Shown: piece by piece, positions 7,565 through 16,227 of the stretch
Layout of the letters: the number at the start of each line of letters is the position of its first letter
Numbering within the stretch: position 1 is the stretch's first letter
From: Spirochaetota bacterium
Lineage (GTDB): Bacteria > Spirochaetota > UBA4802 > UB4802
NCBI GenBank assembly: GCA_029548025.1
Contig: JAKPOE010000226.1
Coordinates: 1-33,808 of the forward strand
Direction: 5' to 3'
Length of the DNA: 33,808 bases
Translations under genes and position numbers: made by a program
The notes under the pieces: generated by a model
What the model saw: the letters and a program-made list of their open reading frames with translations, nothing else
Told to the model about the DNA's origin: nothing
Database searches by the model: none

Positions 7565-8350
7565 CTATTCAATAAATTGTAAAAGGTATGTAAGAAAGTA
7601 ATCGGATATGAGTATGGTCATTGATGATGCAACCACTGCGCGGATAGTAGATTTGCCGACGCCTTCTGCTCCACCAAATGTATTGAAACCCTGATAACAG
7701 GCTATGATGGCAATCTCAATACCAAAAAAAACTGATTTCAATAATCCTGTTAAAAAATCCATAACCTGCAAATAATTAAAAACATTCTCAATATATTTAT
7801 CGATAGTAATTCCTAAATTAAAATATGCAATAAATGCTCCCCCTAACGAGCCCACAACATCGGTGATGACAACCAGTACCGGTGTCATGACAAGGCATGC
7901 CATAAAGCGTGGCACCGAAAGGTACTGAATGGGATTGGCATCAAGCGTAATGAGAGCATCAATCTGTTCGGTAACACGCATGGTGCCAATTTCGGCAGCA
8001 ATAGCTGAACCTACCCTTCCTGATAATAGGAGCGCTGTAAGTACCGGGCACAGTTCTCTGAACATGGCAATGGACACCGCACTCCCGATAAATATTGATG
8101 AACCGGACATGAGCGAATCCATTGCCCTGCCAATCTGCAATGCCATTACCATCCCCGTAAAAAAAAGCGTTATGCATGTTACCGGCAGTGATTTATAGCC
8201 AATTTCAAGCATCTGCAATAAAATATTCTTTGTATCAAACGGCGGTTTAAAAATCCATTTAACCGTTTGAGCAAAAAAAAGGGTATGGTTGCCTACAGAC
8301 TCAAAAAATTTCATAACAGGGCGGAGGAATATAATCTCAGCATTATTCAT
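7565..8350 (-). CDS. mlaE: MlaE/YrbE-type lipid ABC transporter permease
   Basis: Integral membrane permease of 261 residues in the MlaE (DUF140) family, which moves phospholipids between inner and outer membrane in diderm cells. The signature region AAEIGTMRVTEQIDALITL (the conserved E-x-G-x-M-x-V-x-E-Q-I-D-A segment) and the C-terminal GAEGVGKSTIRAVVASSM match the family. About five hydrophobic segments are visible. The start ATG at 8350 lies one base after the dnaB stop; a TTG at 8389 inside dnaB is less likely. The ATPase (MlaF) and the MCE protein (MlaD), normally adjacent, are absent: the next gene is pcm-like. It may work with partners encoded elsewhere. Confidence 0.87.
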   Translation of the reverse strand: MNNAEIIFLRPVMKFFESVGNHTLFFAQTVKWIFKPPFDTKNILLQMLEIGYKSLPVTCITLFFTGMVMALQIGRAMDSLMSGSSIFIGSAVSIAMFRELCPVLTALLLSGRVGSAIAAEIGTMRVTEQIDALITLDANPIQYLSVPRFMACLVMTPVLVVITDVVGSLGGAFIAYFNLGITIDKYIENVFNYLQVMDFLTGLLKSVFFGIEIAIIACYQGFNTFGGAEGVGKSTIRAVVASSMTILISDYFLTYLLQFIE

Positions 8351-8351
8351 A

Positions 8352-9686
8352 TCATTCAGCTTCTTCTCTGAATTTTTCAACAGTTCCAAACTTCATGTAT
8401 TTATCCCAGAATCGCAGCTCTATCCTCCCTGTTGGGCCATTACGCTGTTTGGCAACAATGATGTCTGCAATGCCAAGGCGCTCGGTTTCTTTTTTTACCT
8501 TCTCTTCACGGTAAATAAATAACACAACATCAGCATCCTGTTCAATAGCTCCTGACTCGCGCAGGTCGGACAACTGTGGCATCTGGTCGGTACGTGATTC
8601 TACCGCACGTGAAAGCTGTGATAGTGCAATGACCGGTACCGATAACTCACGGGCTAATTGTTTCAATGCATTGCTTATTTCAGCTATTTGCTGATGACGC
8701 TCTAAACGGCTATTTGCAACTATAAGCTGCATATAGTCTACAACAATTAAGCCAACCTTCTGCTTCTGGGCAAATCGTCGTGCTTTTGCCCGCAACTCAA
8801 ATATGCTTAATCCAGGGGTGTCATCAATAAACATTGGTGATTTCTCAAGTCTGCCCGAAATATCAACCAGTTTGCGCAACTGCTCATTGCTTATCTGACC
8901 GGTTCGGACATGCTGCATATCAATTAATGATTCAATACATAAGATACGGGTAGCTAGCTGTGTAGCAGGCATTTCCAATGAAAAGAACAATGTTGGTTGC
9001 TTTTCACGCAATGCAACATGATTGGCAATATTCAGCGCAAGCGCAGTTTTACCCATTGAGGGACGTGCAGCAATAATGATGAGCTCTGAAGGATGAAAGC
9101 CGGTAAGCATTGCATCAAGGTCAGTAAATCCACCGGCAATACCTGTGACCGGCCTTTTTGTCTCATACATGTGCCCTATATTTTCAAGGGTTTCTTTTAA
9201 AACATTTGCTAAACTTATAAAATCGCTGGTAATTCTGCGCTGTGTAATGAGGAAAATATCTTTTTCGGCATCATCCAGTAAAACTTTTGTATCCAATGTT
9301 GTATCGTATGAACGTTCGGCAATGGTGGTGCATGTTTCAATAAGTTTACGGCGTAAGCTTAACTCTTTGACCCTGTTTGCATAATATTCAGCATTAGCTG
9401 AGGTAGATACAGTACGGTATATATTGACCAGAGCCTGATCTTCGCCAACTTTTTCAAACTGTTTTTTATCAATGAGCCGCTGTTTTATAGTAATGAGGTC
9501 AATAGGAACTGATTTTATTTCCAGCTCCCTGATTGCCTCATAGATCATTCTATGTGCATCAATATAGAAATCCTCCACCTGGAGGATTTCTATAACCTTT
9601 AGCAATGCATCTTTACTTAATAGTATAGAAGATAAACACGCAGCTTCAGCCTCTGTATCATGAGGAGGCATGCCAACATCAAGCAT
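8352..9686 (-). CDS. dnaB: Replicative DNA helicase DnaB
   Basis: Hexameric 5'-3' replicative helicase, 444 residues, normal length. The N-terminal primase-interacting domain begins PPHDTEAEAACLSSILLSKD; the RecA-type core has Walker A ARPSMGKTALALNIA, Walker B VGLIVVDYMQLI, and the C-terminal SDLRESGAIEQDADVVLFIYR and AKQRNGPTG motifs. No intein or insertion is seen. The start ATG has AAAGGAG upstream and lies four bases after rplI, in the common order rpsF-ssb-rpsR-(DUF2232)-rplI-dnaB. Confidence 0.97.
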   Translation of the reverse strand: MLDVGMPPHDTEAEAACLSSILLSKDALLKVIEILQVEDFYIDAHRMIYEAIRELEIKSVPIDLITIKQRLIDKKQFEKVGEDQALVNIYRTVSTSANAEYYANRVKELSLRRKLIETCTTIAERSYDTTLDTKVLLDDAEKDIFLITQRRITSDFISLANVLKETLENIGHMYETKRPVTGIAGGFTDLDAMLTGFHPSELIIIAARPSMGKTALALNIANHVALREKQPTLFFSLEMPATQLATRILCIESLIDMQHVRTGQISNEQLRKLVDISGRLEKSPMFIDDTPGLSIFELRAKARRFAQKQKVGLIVVDYMQLIVANSRLERHQQIAEISNALKQLARELSVPVIALSQLSRAVESRTDQMPQLSDLRESGAIEQDADVVLFIYREEKVKKETERLGIADIIVAKQRNGPTGRIELRFWDKYMKFGTVEKFREEAE

Positions 9687-9690
9687 GCGA

Positions 9691-10134
9691 TTACTCCTTT
9701 ACCACGCTAACCTTTATAGTAGCTGTTAATCCTTCTTCTAATTTAATCTTTACTTCATACTCACCAGCTTTCTTTATGGGTTCGGGCAACACTATCTTTC
9801 GTTTATCAATGGTATATCCCATTTGTAAAAGTTTGTCGGCAATGTCGATAGCAGTAACCGAACCAAATAGCTTATCATCCTCACCAACCTGAGCACCAAT
9901 AGTTAAGGCAACACTTGATAATGCCTCCGCAAGCTTCTGCCCTTCTTTTTTACGTTTTTCCTTTTTTATTTTAACTAGTTTTTTTTGATGCTCAATTGCT
10001 TTTGCACTTGACTCATTATATGGTATAACAAGTTTCTTGGGCAAAAGGAAATTGCGGGCAAATCCTTCTGCTACTTCCTTGATATCACCAGCTTCACCTA
10101 AATTTTGAACATCTTTCTGTAATATTACTCTCAT
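9691..10134 (-). CDS. rplI: 50S ribosomal protein bL9
   Basis: 147 residues from the ATG at 10134, which has a GGAGG ribosome binding site (complement of 10148-10152 region). The N-terminal domain reads MRVILQKDVQNLGEAGDIKEVAEGFARNFLLPKK, written here only as MRVILQKDVQNLGEAG and ARNFLLP, then a long Lys-rich connecting helix and the C-terminal RNA-binding domain with KLFGSVTAIDIAD. Standard length and architecture. It binds domain V/L1 region of 23S rRNA at the base of the L1 stalk. Confidence 0.96.
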   Translation of the reverse strand: MRVILQKDVQNLGEAGDIKEVAEGFARNFLLPKKLVIPYNESSAKAIEHQKKLVKIKKEKRKKEGQKLAEALSSVALTIGAQVGEDDKLFGSVTAIDIADKLLQMGYTIDKRKIVLPEPIKKAGEYEVKIKLEEGLTATIKVSVVKE

Positions 10135-10159
10135 AGTGAAATTCCTCCGAAAATTGAAT

Positions 10160-11008
10160 TTATGCAATCTTTCTGAAATTCATCCAGAAATCAATAATAC
10201 CTATACCCATCAGCATGGTGATAACAAAAAACATCACCTGGAATCCTAATAAAATTGTAACAAAAAGTATAAGGAATCCATACAATTTAGGCCATTGCTT
10301 CTTTTCAAACACAAACAGTATAACCGATATACCCTGTATAGTATAGACTACACATAAAACAAGTCCAATATTCAGAGCTATCGCCCAAACAGTTTGTAAT
10401 TCTTTACCTAATAGAACAACAAGCCAGCTTGCTATCAACAAAAAAACCACCCATTCATCAACACGGAAAAGCGAAATTGTATTGTCTTCAGTCTGTAAAA
10501 ACTTAAACCGTACAAAGAAGGCAAAAACAAATGCATAGACTAAAATTGAAATTGCAGCAGAACTGAAAAAATATGAAAACGGCATAAGCACGCGCATCAG
10601 TGGTAAAAAGTCTTCCAATTGTTGTGACAGGACCTGCTTTTCAGTAACAGGAATTGATGAAGCATTAATGATTTCCTCAATAATTTTTTGATTGCCGGAT
10701 ATAGCATCAATTCCTTTTACAAAATAGAGTATATAATGAATAATCAAAAGCAAAAGCCATACTATGGTAACGCTGGTAATAAAATATCGCTGGAATGAAA
10801 ACCGTTTTGCCACATATCCAAACACAGCACCCGTTATAATAAGCTCAAGACCAATCATCTCATTATAAAAATATGATAGACCTAAAAATAAAGCCGATAG
10901 AACCATGACCAGAGCTATCGCCAGAGCTTTATATTTCAATTTATAAACTACTATAGCAGTAATAACACATAACGCTATACCAGCTATAAGATGTACTATA
11001 AGTTCCAC
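10160..11008 (-). CDS. DUF2232 (YybS-like) integral membrane protein
   Basis: A 282-residue polytopic membrane protein with about eight hydrophobic helices, of the DUF2232/YybS type commonly found next to rpsR/rplI. The sequence shows alternating helices such as LIAGIALCVITAIVVYKL and ILISVLVYAFVFAFFV-like segments, with a loop around residues 105-140. It starts at a GTG (11006-11008), 15 bases after the rpsR stop. Function of the family is unknown; its conserved place in a ribosomal-protein operon is the main clue. Confidence 0.75.
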   Translation of the reverse strand: MELIVHLIAGIALCVITAIVVYKLKYKALAIALVMVLSALFLGLSYFYNEMIGLELIITGAVFGYVAKRFSFQRYFITSVTIVWLLLLIIHYILYFVKGIDAISGNQKIIEEIINASSIPVTEKQVLSQQLEDFLPLMRVLMPFSYFFSSAAISILVYAFVFAFFVRFKFLQTEDNTISLFRVDEWVVFLLIASWLVVLLGKELQTVWAIALNIGLVLCVVYTIQGISVILFVFEKKQWPKLYGFLILFVTILLGFQVMFFVITMLMGIGIIDFWMNFRKIA

Positions 11009-11023
11009 AATAGCAAATACAAC

Positions 11024-11371
11024 CTATTTTACCACAAATGGTAACAGTGCTATGGTCCTTGCACGCTTAATTGCACGTGCTAAATGGCGCTGATGTTTTG
11101 CACAGGTGCCAGTAATACGTCTGGGTAATATTTTGCCACGGTCAGTAATAAACCTGACCAGTAAATCCGGATTTTTATAATCAATAGCTACATTAGGATC
11201 CTCGCAAAAACGACACACCTTCTTTTTAAATTTTGGTACACGCTGCACCTGCACGGCTGCAGATAATGCTTTATCCTCTGAATGTCTTGCAACTTCAGAT
11301 GATTTTGTATCTTCCGGAATTATATTTTCCTGTGCCTGTATAGTTTCACCCTGATTTATTTCTTCACTCAT
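11024..11371 (-). CDS. rpsR: 30S ribosomal protein bS18, zinc-binding form with N-terminal extension
   Basis: 115 residues; the conserved S18 core starts near residue 49 ([20 protein letters not shown]) and ends [13 protein letters not shown]. Cys53, Cys56, Cys90 and His93 form the C-x2-C ... C-x2-H pattern of the zinc-binding (C+) paralogue class. About 48 extra residues precede the core, acidic and low in hydrophobics, so probably disordered. The ATG has AAGAGG upstream. Partner of bS6 in the 30S platform, whose gene opens this operon. Confidence 0.95.
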   Translation of the reverse strand: MSEEINQGETIQAQENIIPEDTKSSEVARHSEDKALSAAVQVQRVPKFKKKVCRFCEDPNVAIDYKNPDLLVRFITDRGKILPRRITGTCAKHQRHLARAIKRARTIALLPFVVK

Positions 11372-11415
11372 TTATATACCTCTTCAAAAAATAAAATTAT
11401 AATTTTACTAATTTA

Positions 11416-11838
11416 CTAAAATGGAATATCATCATCAGAGAATGGTTCGGTAGAACCCATATCGCCAGTTTCCATGCTGTCTACTGATGGTGATGTTTCA
11501 GCATGCGGTTTTCCACCTAAAAATTGCAATGATTCTGCTACCACCTCAACGGTGGAACGCTTGTTCCCATCTTTATCGTCCCATGAACGCTGTTGTAATC
11601 TCCCCTCTAAGGCTAATTGCTGTCCCTTTTTGCAATAGTTAGCAACTGTTTCGGCTAATTTACCCCACGCAACACAATTGAAAAATGATACAACTTCCTG
11701 CTTTTCATTATTTTTCACATATATGCGGTTATTAGCTATTGAAAAAGAAACAACAGCGGCGCCCCCTGGAGTATACCGCAACTCAGGGTCCCTAACAATC
11801 CTGCCAACAAGTATAACTTTATTCAGATCGCCTGGCAT
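11416..11838 (-). CDS. ssb: Single-stranded DNA-binding protein
   Basis: 140 residues: an OB-fold of about 105 residues (MPGDLNKVILVGRIVRDPEL ... FFNCVAWGKLAETVANYCKKG ... GRLQQRSW), a short linker, and the acidic tail ending SDDDIPF that recruits repair and replication proteins. The linker is short compared with many SSBs. No clear ribosome binding site is seen; the start is six bases after the rpsF stop, so coupled translation is likely. Confidence 0.96.
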   Translation of the reverse strand: MPGDLNKVILVGRIVRDPELRYTPGGAAVVSFSIANNRIYVKNNEKQEVVSFFNCVAWGKLAETVANYCKKGQQLALEGRLQQRSWDDKDGNKRSTVEVVAESLQFLGGKPHAETSPSVDSMETGDMGSTEPFSDDDIPF

Positions 11839-11844
11839 GGTAAT

Positions 11845-12138
11845 TTACGCTGTTTTGCTTAAATTTGGCAATCGTACAAATAGATAACGCAGGATATCGG
11901 GTTGTAATCTGAATTCAGCAATAATAGCACTGATCTGAGCTGGATCTATCTGTACAATAAAGTACTCATAATACCCGTCATTTGCTCTGTCTATAGCATA
12001 TGCCATAGCACGAACGCCCCATGGTTCATCAGATTCAATGACCACCTGATTCTTTTTTAAGATATCTCGAAGCTTTTCTTTGAGTATATCCAGCTTATCA
12101 GTAGGACGTAAAATCACTATTAATTCGTATTTATTCAC
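11845..12138 (-). CDS. rpsF: 30S ribosomal protein bS6
   Basis: 97 residues with MNKYELIVILRP at the start, WGVRAMAYAIDRANDGYYEYF in the middle and ILRYLFVRLPN near the end, all standard S6 features. The ribosome binding site is the AGGGGG stretch ahead of the ATG at 12138. First gene of the rpsF-ssb-rpsR-DUF2232-rplI-dnaB-mlaE-pcm transcription unit. Confidence 0.96.
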   Translation of the reverse strand: MNKYELIVILRPTDKLDILKEKLRDILKKNQVVIESDEPWGVRAMAYAIDRANDGYYEYFIVQIDPAQISAIIAEFRLQPDILRYLFVRLPNLSKTA

Positions 12139-12211
12139 TGTTACCCCCTATGGTTATTAATAGCTACATTACATAGTGTATGTAGCAGAAGGAATACCAC
12201 TATTTTTGCAC

Positions 12212-12241
12212 ATAGTATGATTTGCAACAATTTTTTTTCAA
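12212..12241 (-). promoter_or_regulatory. Candidate promoter of the rpsF-dnaB operon
   Basis: On the minus strand TTGAAA (complement of 12236-12241), 18 bases, then TACTAT (complement of 12212-12217). It lies about 75 bases before rpsF in a 327-base AT-rich divergent gap (12139-12465) that also holds the plus-strand promoter listed next. Confidence 0.4.
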
Positions 12242-12308
12242 TTCTTTTTTGTCAGGTTTTCAATTTTTTAAAAAATATCTATTTTATTGCATAGTAACAA
12301 ATTTACCC

Positions 12309-12335
12309 TTGACTGCACAGCCATGCTTCTATAAA
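12309..12335 (+). promoter_or_regulatory. Candidate promoter of the PilZ-like gene
   Basis: TTGACT (12309-12314), a 15-base spacer, TATAAA (12330-12335). The spacer is short, but both hexamers are good. The predicted 5' leader is about 120 bases with no obvious known structure. Confidence 0.4.
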
Positions 12336-12465
12336 AGGTGGCTACTAAAATTAAATTTTAAATCTGTTTCTCCAGTGATAGAGTAAATGGAGAAAGTAAT
12401 TGTAACAATAACCATACAATTTACATTATTAATTGCTACTACATATTTATATTCAGGGGTATCCC

Positions 12466-13083
12466 ATGAAAAACATTGCAAAAACAGCCGATATTAAAAC
12501 AAATACACCCGTCAGAGTGTATAAAAAAGGTTATGGATATGCTCTCTTAACGGTGATTGAGAATAATGAACTTTTTTTACTATGTAAATCTTCAGAAGAT
12601 TTTTTATCACATGTGAAAGAAAATGATACTGTAGAATGCTACCTATGGCCTTATCCTGATGGCTCGTATGATTTTAATACTACTATTCTGGGAAAAATTA
12701 ATGCTCCATTTCCAATTATTCTTCTGCAACATACCGATACAATAGTATATAATCCCTCACGACGATGTTTGAAGGCACAGGTCAATATTCCATTCACTTT
12801 TTTTACTTTTTCCATCAATACGTCCAGAAGTTTTTCATCTGAAGAGATACAATGGCATGAAGGTATCGTCAAAGAATTAACAGATAGAGAAGCCCTATTG
12901 CAAACCACTACACCATTAGAACATTATGTTAAAGGGCATCTTACTTTAGGAACTAAAAAAATTGATATTACCGGTAAAGTAACAGCTTCGGATGATACTT
13001 TGTACGACATTACCTTTGTTGGGTTAGATGATGCAGATAGGATATCCATTTTAGACTACGTCTTCACTGTTTATCGCGAATAA
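12466..13083 (+). CDS. PilZ-like domain protein, degenerate
   Basis: A 205-residue cytosolic protein tentatively assigned to the PilZ/YcgR-like group. The N-terminal half is a beta-rich domain (GYGYALLTVIENNELFLLC), then RRCLKAQVNIPF (place of the c-di-GMP-binding RxxxR region), then GIVKELTDREALLQT where the usual [D/N]xSxxG motif would sit, and the C-terminal FVGLDDADRISILDYVFTV, which resembles the last strand and helix of PilZ domains. The key D/N-x-S-x-x-G is not intact, so c-di-GMP binding is doubtful. ATG at 12466 is preceded by AGGGGT; the upstream TTG is not needed. Divergent from rpsF. Confidence 0.5.
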   Translation: MKNIAKTADIKTNTPVRVYKKGYGYALLTVIENNELFLLCKSSEDFLSHVKENDTVECYLWPYPDGSYDFNTTILGKINAPFPIILLQHTDTIVYNPSRRCLKAQVNIPFTFFTFSINTSRSFSSEEIQWHEGIVKELTDREALLQTTTPLEHYVKGHLTLGTKKIDITGKVTASDDTLYDITFVGLDDADRISILDYVFTVYRE

Positions 13084-13085
13084 TA

Positions 13086-13523
13086 TTAATGCACTACAAC
13101 CGCACCTTCTTCAAGCAATACATCAATAATAAAGGTATCAAACCTTACATTCAACGGAGTTGCAACAACAAATTGGCCGCTAAATTCAAATAGGTCATCC
13201 GGTTGTAATAAGTCAAAATACTCATCCTGATCAGTATAACAATAATAAAGAATTTGTATGCCATGCAGATTGAGCGACAGAACAATTCTGAATTTTTTTT
13301 TCAAAACATCAGCAACTTCAACTTTTACTACATTTCCTGTTCCTTTTACTATTACATCTTTAAGCATATCAAATGTTCTTATACGCTTGATAGCATCGCT
13401 ATTTTGCAACGATGTATAAAATTCATTGTCCAGTATAACTTCAGCTTTCTTTTCATCAGAAAATGATTGAATACACATAGACATGAAAGCTGCAATAATA
13501 AAAAGTATAATCCGTTTATTCAT
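13086..13523 (-). CDS. Small secreted protein of unknown function
   Basis: A 145-residue protein with a signal peptide (MNKRIILFIIAAFMSMCIQS, cleaved near SFS), predicted periplasmic. The mature part is mostly beta-strand, with LLQPDDLFEFSGQFVVATPL and FDTFIIDVLLEEGA, which resembles a small OB-like barrel, but no family is recognised. It begins four bases after htrA stops and is the last gene of the amidase-htrA unit, suggesting a periplasmic accessory role. It ends three bases from the convergent PilZ-like gene. Confidence 0.6.
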   Translation of the reverse strand: MNKRIILFIIAAFMSMCIQSFSDEKKAEVILDNEFYTSLQNSDAIKRIRTFDMLKDVIVKGTGNVVKVEVADVLKKKFRIVLSLNLHGIQILYYCYTDQDEYFDLLQPDDLFEFSGQFVVATPLNVRFDTFIIDVLLEEGAVVVH

Positions 13524-13526
13524 ATA

Positions 13527-14792
13527 TTATTCAGTTCCATCCAGATTAAAGTAACATCGTATCACCTTACCTGAGCGCAGCACAACACAATTTTCAATTG
13601 TACCCTTTGTTTTTTTGACTATTGCAATAATATCATCTAATGATGTAACCTGTTTATCATTAATTGATTGTATAATGTCACCCTTTTTTAGTACATTATA
13701 GGCAATACCAAATTGATTTACACCGGTAATTACAGCACCATACAGCGTATCTTCAATAGTAATTCCATATGATTGCTGTAATACATTAATCCAATAATTA
13801 ACTCTGGATATTTTACTTTTTTCCTGTAAAACAAAATCAAAATTTAATAACTGTCCATCACGAGCAATAACTATGTTAACCAGAGAACCAATTTGTTTGG
13901 AATGTATTGCCTTCATTAAATCAGAAATCTTTTTTATGGGGATACCATCCACCTCTCTAACAATATCGCCAACCTCAATACCTGCCTTATATGCTGGTGA
14001 ACCATCAACAATAGAAATAATCTCTACATGTACCGGTGAATTATTATTAATCATCTTCTCCTGAACCAAAAATCCTAACCATCCCCTCCGTACTCTGCCA
14101 TATTGAACAAGTTCACCAACCACCTGTTTTACAATGAAAGCAGGAATAGCAAAACTTATTCCCTGATATCCACCGCTTTGAGTACGTATAGCAGTATTGA
14201 TCCCTATAAGTTTACCGTCAAGTGAAATGAGCGGGCCTCCTGAATTGCCCGGATTAATAGGAACATCGGTCTGGATGTAATCCTCAATATCAGCAAAACC
14301 AATATCACTCCTGCCAAGCGATGATACAACACCAGCAGTTACCGATTGCTGCAAACCAAACGGATTGCCTATTGCCATAACCCATTGGCCTGGAAATACT
14401 TTTTTATCCTCAAACTCAATAGGTGTTAAAGGCAATCCCGCAGAATGTTTTACCTTCAAAAGGGCTATATCGGTTTTTTCATCAGCTTTGAATAAACTGC
14501 CATCAGCAAATGGCTCCACATCACATTCAGTTCCATCACATAAATTAACCTGATATACTGTGCCTTTTGCAACCACATGGTAATTGGTAACCACAAGCCC
14601 CTTTGATGATATTATGGTTCCCGAAGCATACCCAACCTTCTGGTAGTGTCCTTTTTCAACAACAAATACCTGGATGCTGACAACAGCCTTGCCAGCTTTA
14701 TCTGCAGCAGCAATAAATCGCTGACTTATATTATCTCCATAAACAAGTGTCTGAAAAAAAATCAATGCTGCTATAATGCTCAATTTTTTCAC
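13527..14792 (-). CDS. HtrA/DegP-type periplasmic serine protease with two PDZ-like domains
   Basis: 421 residues. Signal peptide MKKLSIIAALIFFQTLVYG. Trypsin-like protease domain with the complete triad His72 (TNYHVV), Asp108 (KTDIALLKV) and Ser184 (NPGNSGGPL). PDZ 1 spans about 240-330 (GSPAYKAGIEVGDIVREVDG), and a weaker PDZ 2 about 335-421 (NVLKKGDIIQSINDKQV). It degrades or refolds damaged envelope proteins. The start is GTG at 14790-14792 with AAAGGTGG upstream, 21 bases after the amidase gene. Assignment to DegP, DegQ or DegS cannot be made from sequence alone. Confidence 0.93.
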   Translation of the reverse strand: MKKLSIIAALIFFQTLVYGDNISQRFIAAADKAGKAVVSIQVFVVEKGHYQKVGYASGTIISSKGLVVTNYHVVAKGTVYQVNLCDGTECDVEPFADGSLFKADEKTDIALLKVKHSAGLPLTPIEFEDKKVFPGQWVMAIGNPFGLQQSVTAGVVSSLGRSDIGFADIEDYIQTDVPINPGNSGGPLISLDGKLIGINTAIRTQSGGYQGISFAIPAFIVKQVVGELVQYGRVRRGWLGFLVQEKMINNNSPVHVEIISIVDGSPAYKAGIEVGDIVREVDGIPIKKISDLMKAIHSKQIGSLVNIVIARDGQLLNFDFVLQEKSKISRVNYWINVLQQSYGITIEDTLYGAVITGVNQFGIAYNVLKKGDIIQSINDKQVTSLDDIIAIVKKTKGTIENCVVLRSGKVIRCYFNLDGTE

Positions 14793-14813
14793 TATCTGCC
14801 ACCTTTACAGTAA

Positions 14814-16157
14814 CTATCGAACAATGGTAAAGTAATTATTGTTTTTATTGATAGTATATTTTTTAAGGTCAATCTTTTTTCCATATGGCGCACATGGAAT
14901 TTTGTTTGAAACCTCAATACCAGCAAAAAGTGAGTATATACCTGCTGCTATACCTTCAGCCATATCATCCAGATGGTTATCCAGAATATACCGTGTATAG
15001 GGCCTTGCTAAATATCCTAATTCCATGTATGCATTGATAGCATTGACATGGAGGGGTATTGACCAGATGGAAATATACGGCGGGGCAAGGCGCTGCTCTT
15101 TGTGCCGCACACCTTGCAGGTACAGGTTGTATAATACATATCGTATAATTTCATTTGATGCATAAAGGTTATCACCACCATATCCCTCATACCCGCCATC
15201 CCTTCGGTATTTCTCATACATAGATTGTTCACGCTTAAAAAAAGCATTGCCTGGTATAAATTGCTTTACGTTATCGGCGTATGCAGTTTTTGCCGGATGG
15301 TACTTTGCTATATGAGCCCATCCCGGAGGATCGTTATATATCCACTGAACCATATTGTAGCGGTATCCCCTGAAAGCTTCTATGTCTGGTTGATAGTTAT
15401 TGGTCATACGATACCCCATAAAATACTGGATAACATCATTGCAGTACCAGAAAAAGGATGATTTATCTTCAGTCTCAGTGAACCAGTCAGCATAGTTGCT
15501 ATTATAGAAAAATGATCTGTTTCCACCATTACCCTGAAGATACTGTAAACCCTTATACATAAAACTATAGGGGGCGGCAATAACTGCATTCATACCTCGA
15601 TAGTAGCGTGAAGCATTTAACGAAAAGTGTATGGATACAACCATATGGGGGTGTAAACTATTGATATAGCTTATCCTGCCTTCCTGCAATGTCCCGTCCG
15701 GGAAAACAGAATCAAACAGTCGGTAAGGCGCATTGGGATCTTTGTGTAGCATTTGAGAATTTAATGAAGGTTGCCGGCTCACAAATGATTGTATGCAGAC
15801 ACGTTCAAACGGTTTATTGGTATATTTCTGTACTATGGAACAAAACTTTTTAAAATCCCCATCAGGTAACGTTAATTGTAAAATTTTTTCTATACGTACA
15901 GCAATCTCGTATGTGTATATATGTTCATAATACTGTCTATACATAGCTCCCTCACGGAACATATCAAGATATTTCATGGACAAGATATCAAATCTGTCAC
16001 CATGATAATCTTTAGGGAGTAGAGCTTTACCTCCATGTCCGGGATCAACAACAACTCGATAGACAGGAAACTCATACTGAACACAAGAAGTATAAAATGT
16101 AAAAATAAATAGAACAGCAAACAACACGATTATCATTATGTTTCTGGCTACAATCAT
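14814..16157 (-). CDS. N-acetylmuramoyl-L-alanine amidase (amidase_3 type), envelope-anchored
   Basis: 447 residues. The N-terminus is one hydrophobic helix ending FYTSC25, possibly a lipobox, so it may be a lipoprotein or membrane-anchored periplasmic enzyme. The amidase_3 zinc motifs are present: DPGHGG (His41), YEIAVRIEK (Glu84), and VVSIHFSLNAS for the second zinc histidine; the C-terminal AYMELGYLARPYT supplies the catalytic glutamate region. The fold is interrupted by large insertions rich in Tyr and Asn (for example between the second histidine and the last motif), making it about twice the size of a minimal amidase_3 domain. It cleaves the bond between MurNAc and the stem peptide. ATG chosen at 16157; a TTG lies six bases upstream. 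Confidence 0.83.
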   Translation of the reverse strand: MIVARNIMIIVLFAVLFIFTFYTSCVQYEFPVYRVVVDPGHGGKALLPKDYHGDRFDILSMKYLDMFREGAMYRQYYEHIYTYEIAVRIEKILQLTLPDGDFKKFCSIVQKYTNKPFERVCIQSFVSRQPSLNSQMLHKDPNAPYRLFDSVFPDGTLQEGRISYINSLHPHMVVSIHFSLNASRYYRGMNAVIAAPYSFMYKGLQYLQGNGGNRSFFYNSNYADWFTETEDKSSFFWYCNDVIQYFMGYRMTNNYQPDIEAFRGYRYNMVQWIYNDPPGWAHIAKYHPAKTAYADNVKQFIPGNAFFKREQSMYEKYRRDGGYEGYGGDNLYASNEIIRYVLYNLYLQGVRHKEQRLAPPYISIWSIPLHVNAINAYMELGYLARPYTRYILDNHLDDMAEGIAAGIYSLFAGIEVSNKIPCAPYGKKIDLKKYTINKNNNYFTIVR

Positions 16158-16177
16158 CAGCAATACTATACCATCAT

Positions 16178-16207
16178 AAAAAAGGGGTAATGCATTACCC
16201 CTTTTTT
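16178..16207 (-). terminator. Perfect 30-bp palindromic intrinsic terminator
   Basis: Six A, GGGG, TAA, TGCA, TTA, CCCC, six T: a perfect inverted repeat that can terminate on either strand. It lies 20 bases past the stop of the secreted protein gene (16228) on the minus strand, so it separates that unit from the downstream amidase-htrA unit. Confidence 0.9.
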
Positions 16208-16227
16208 ATTATTATCGTTACTTGTAA

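Noticed and set aside
7565..8389. Longer mlaE reading frame from a TTG inside dnaB
   Set aside because: ATG at 8350 lies right after the dnaB stop and fits the family N-terminus; the TTG would need a 38-base overlap.
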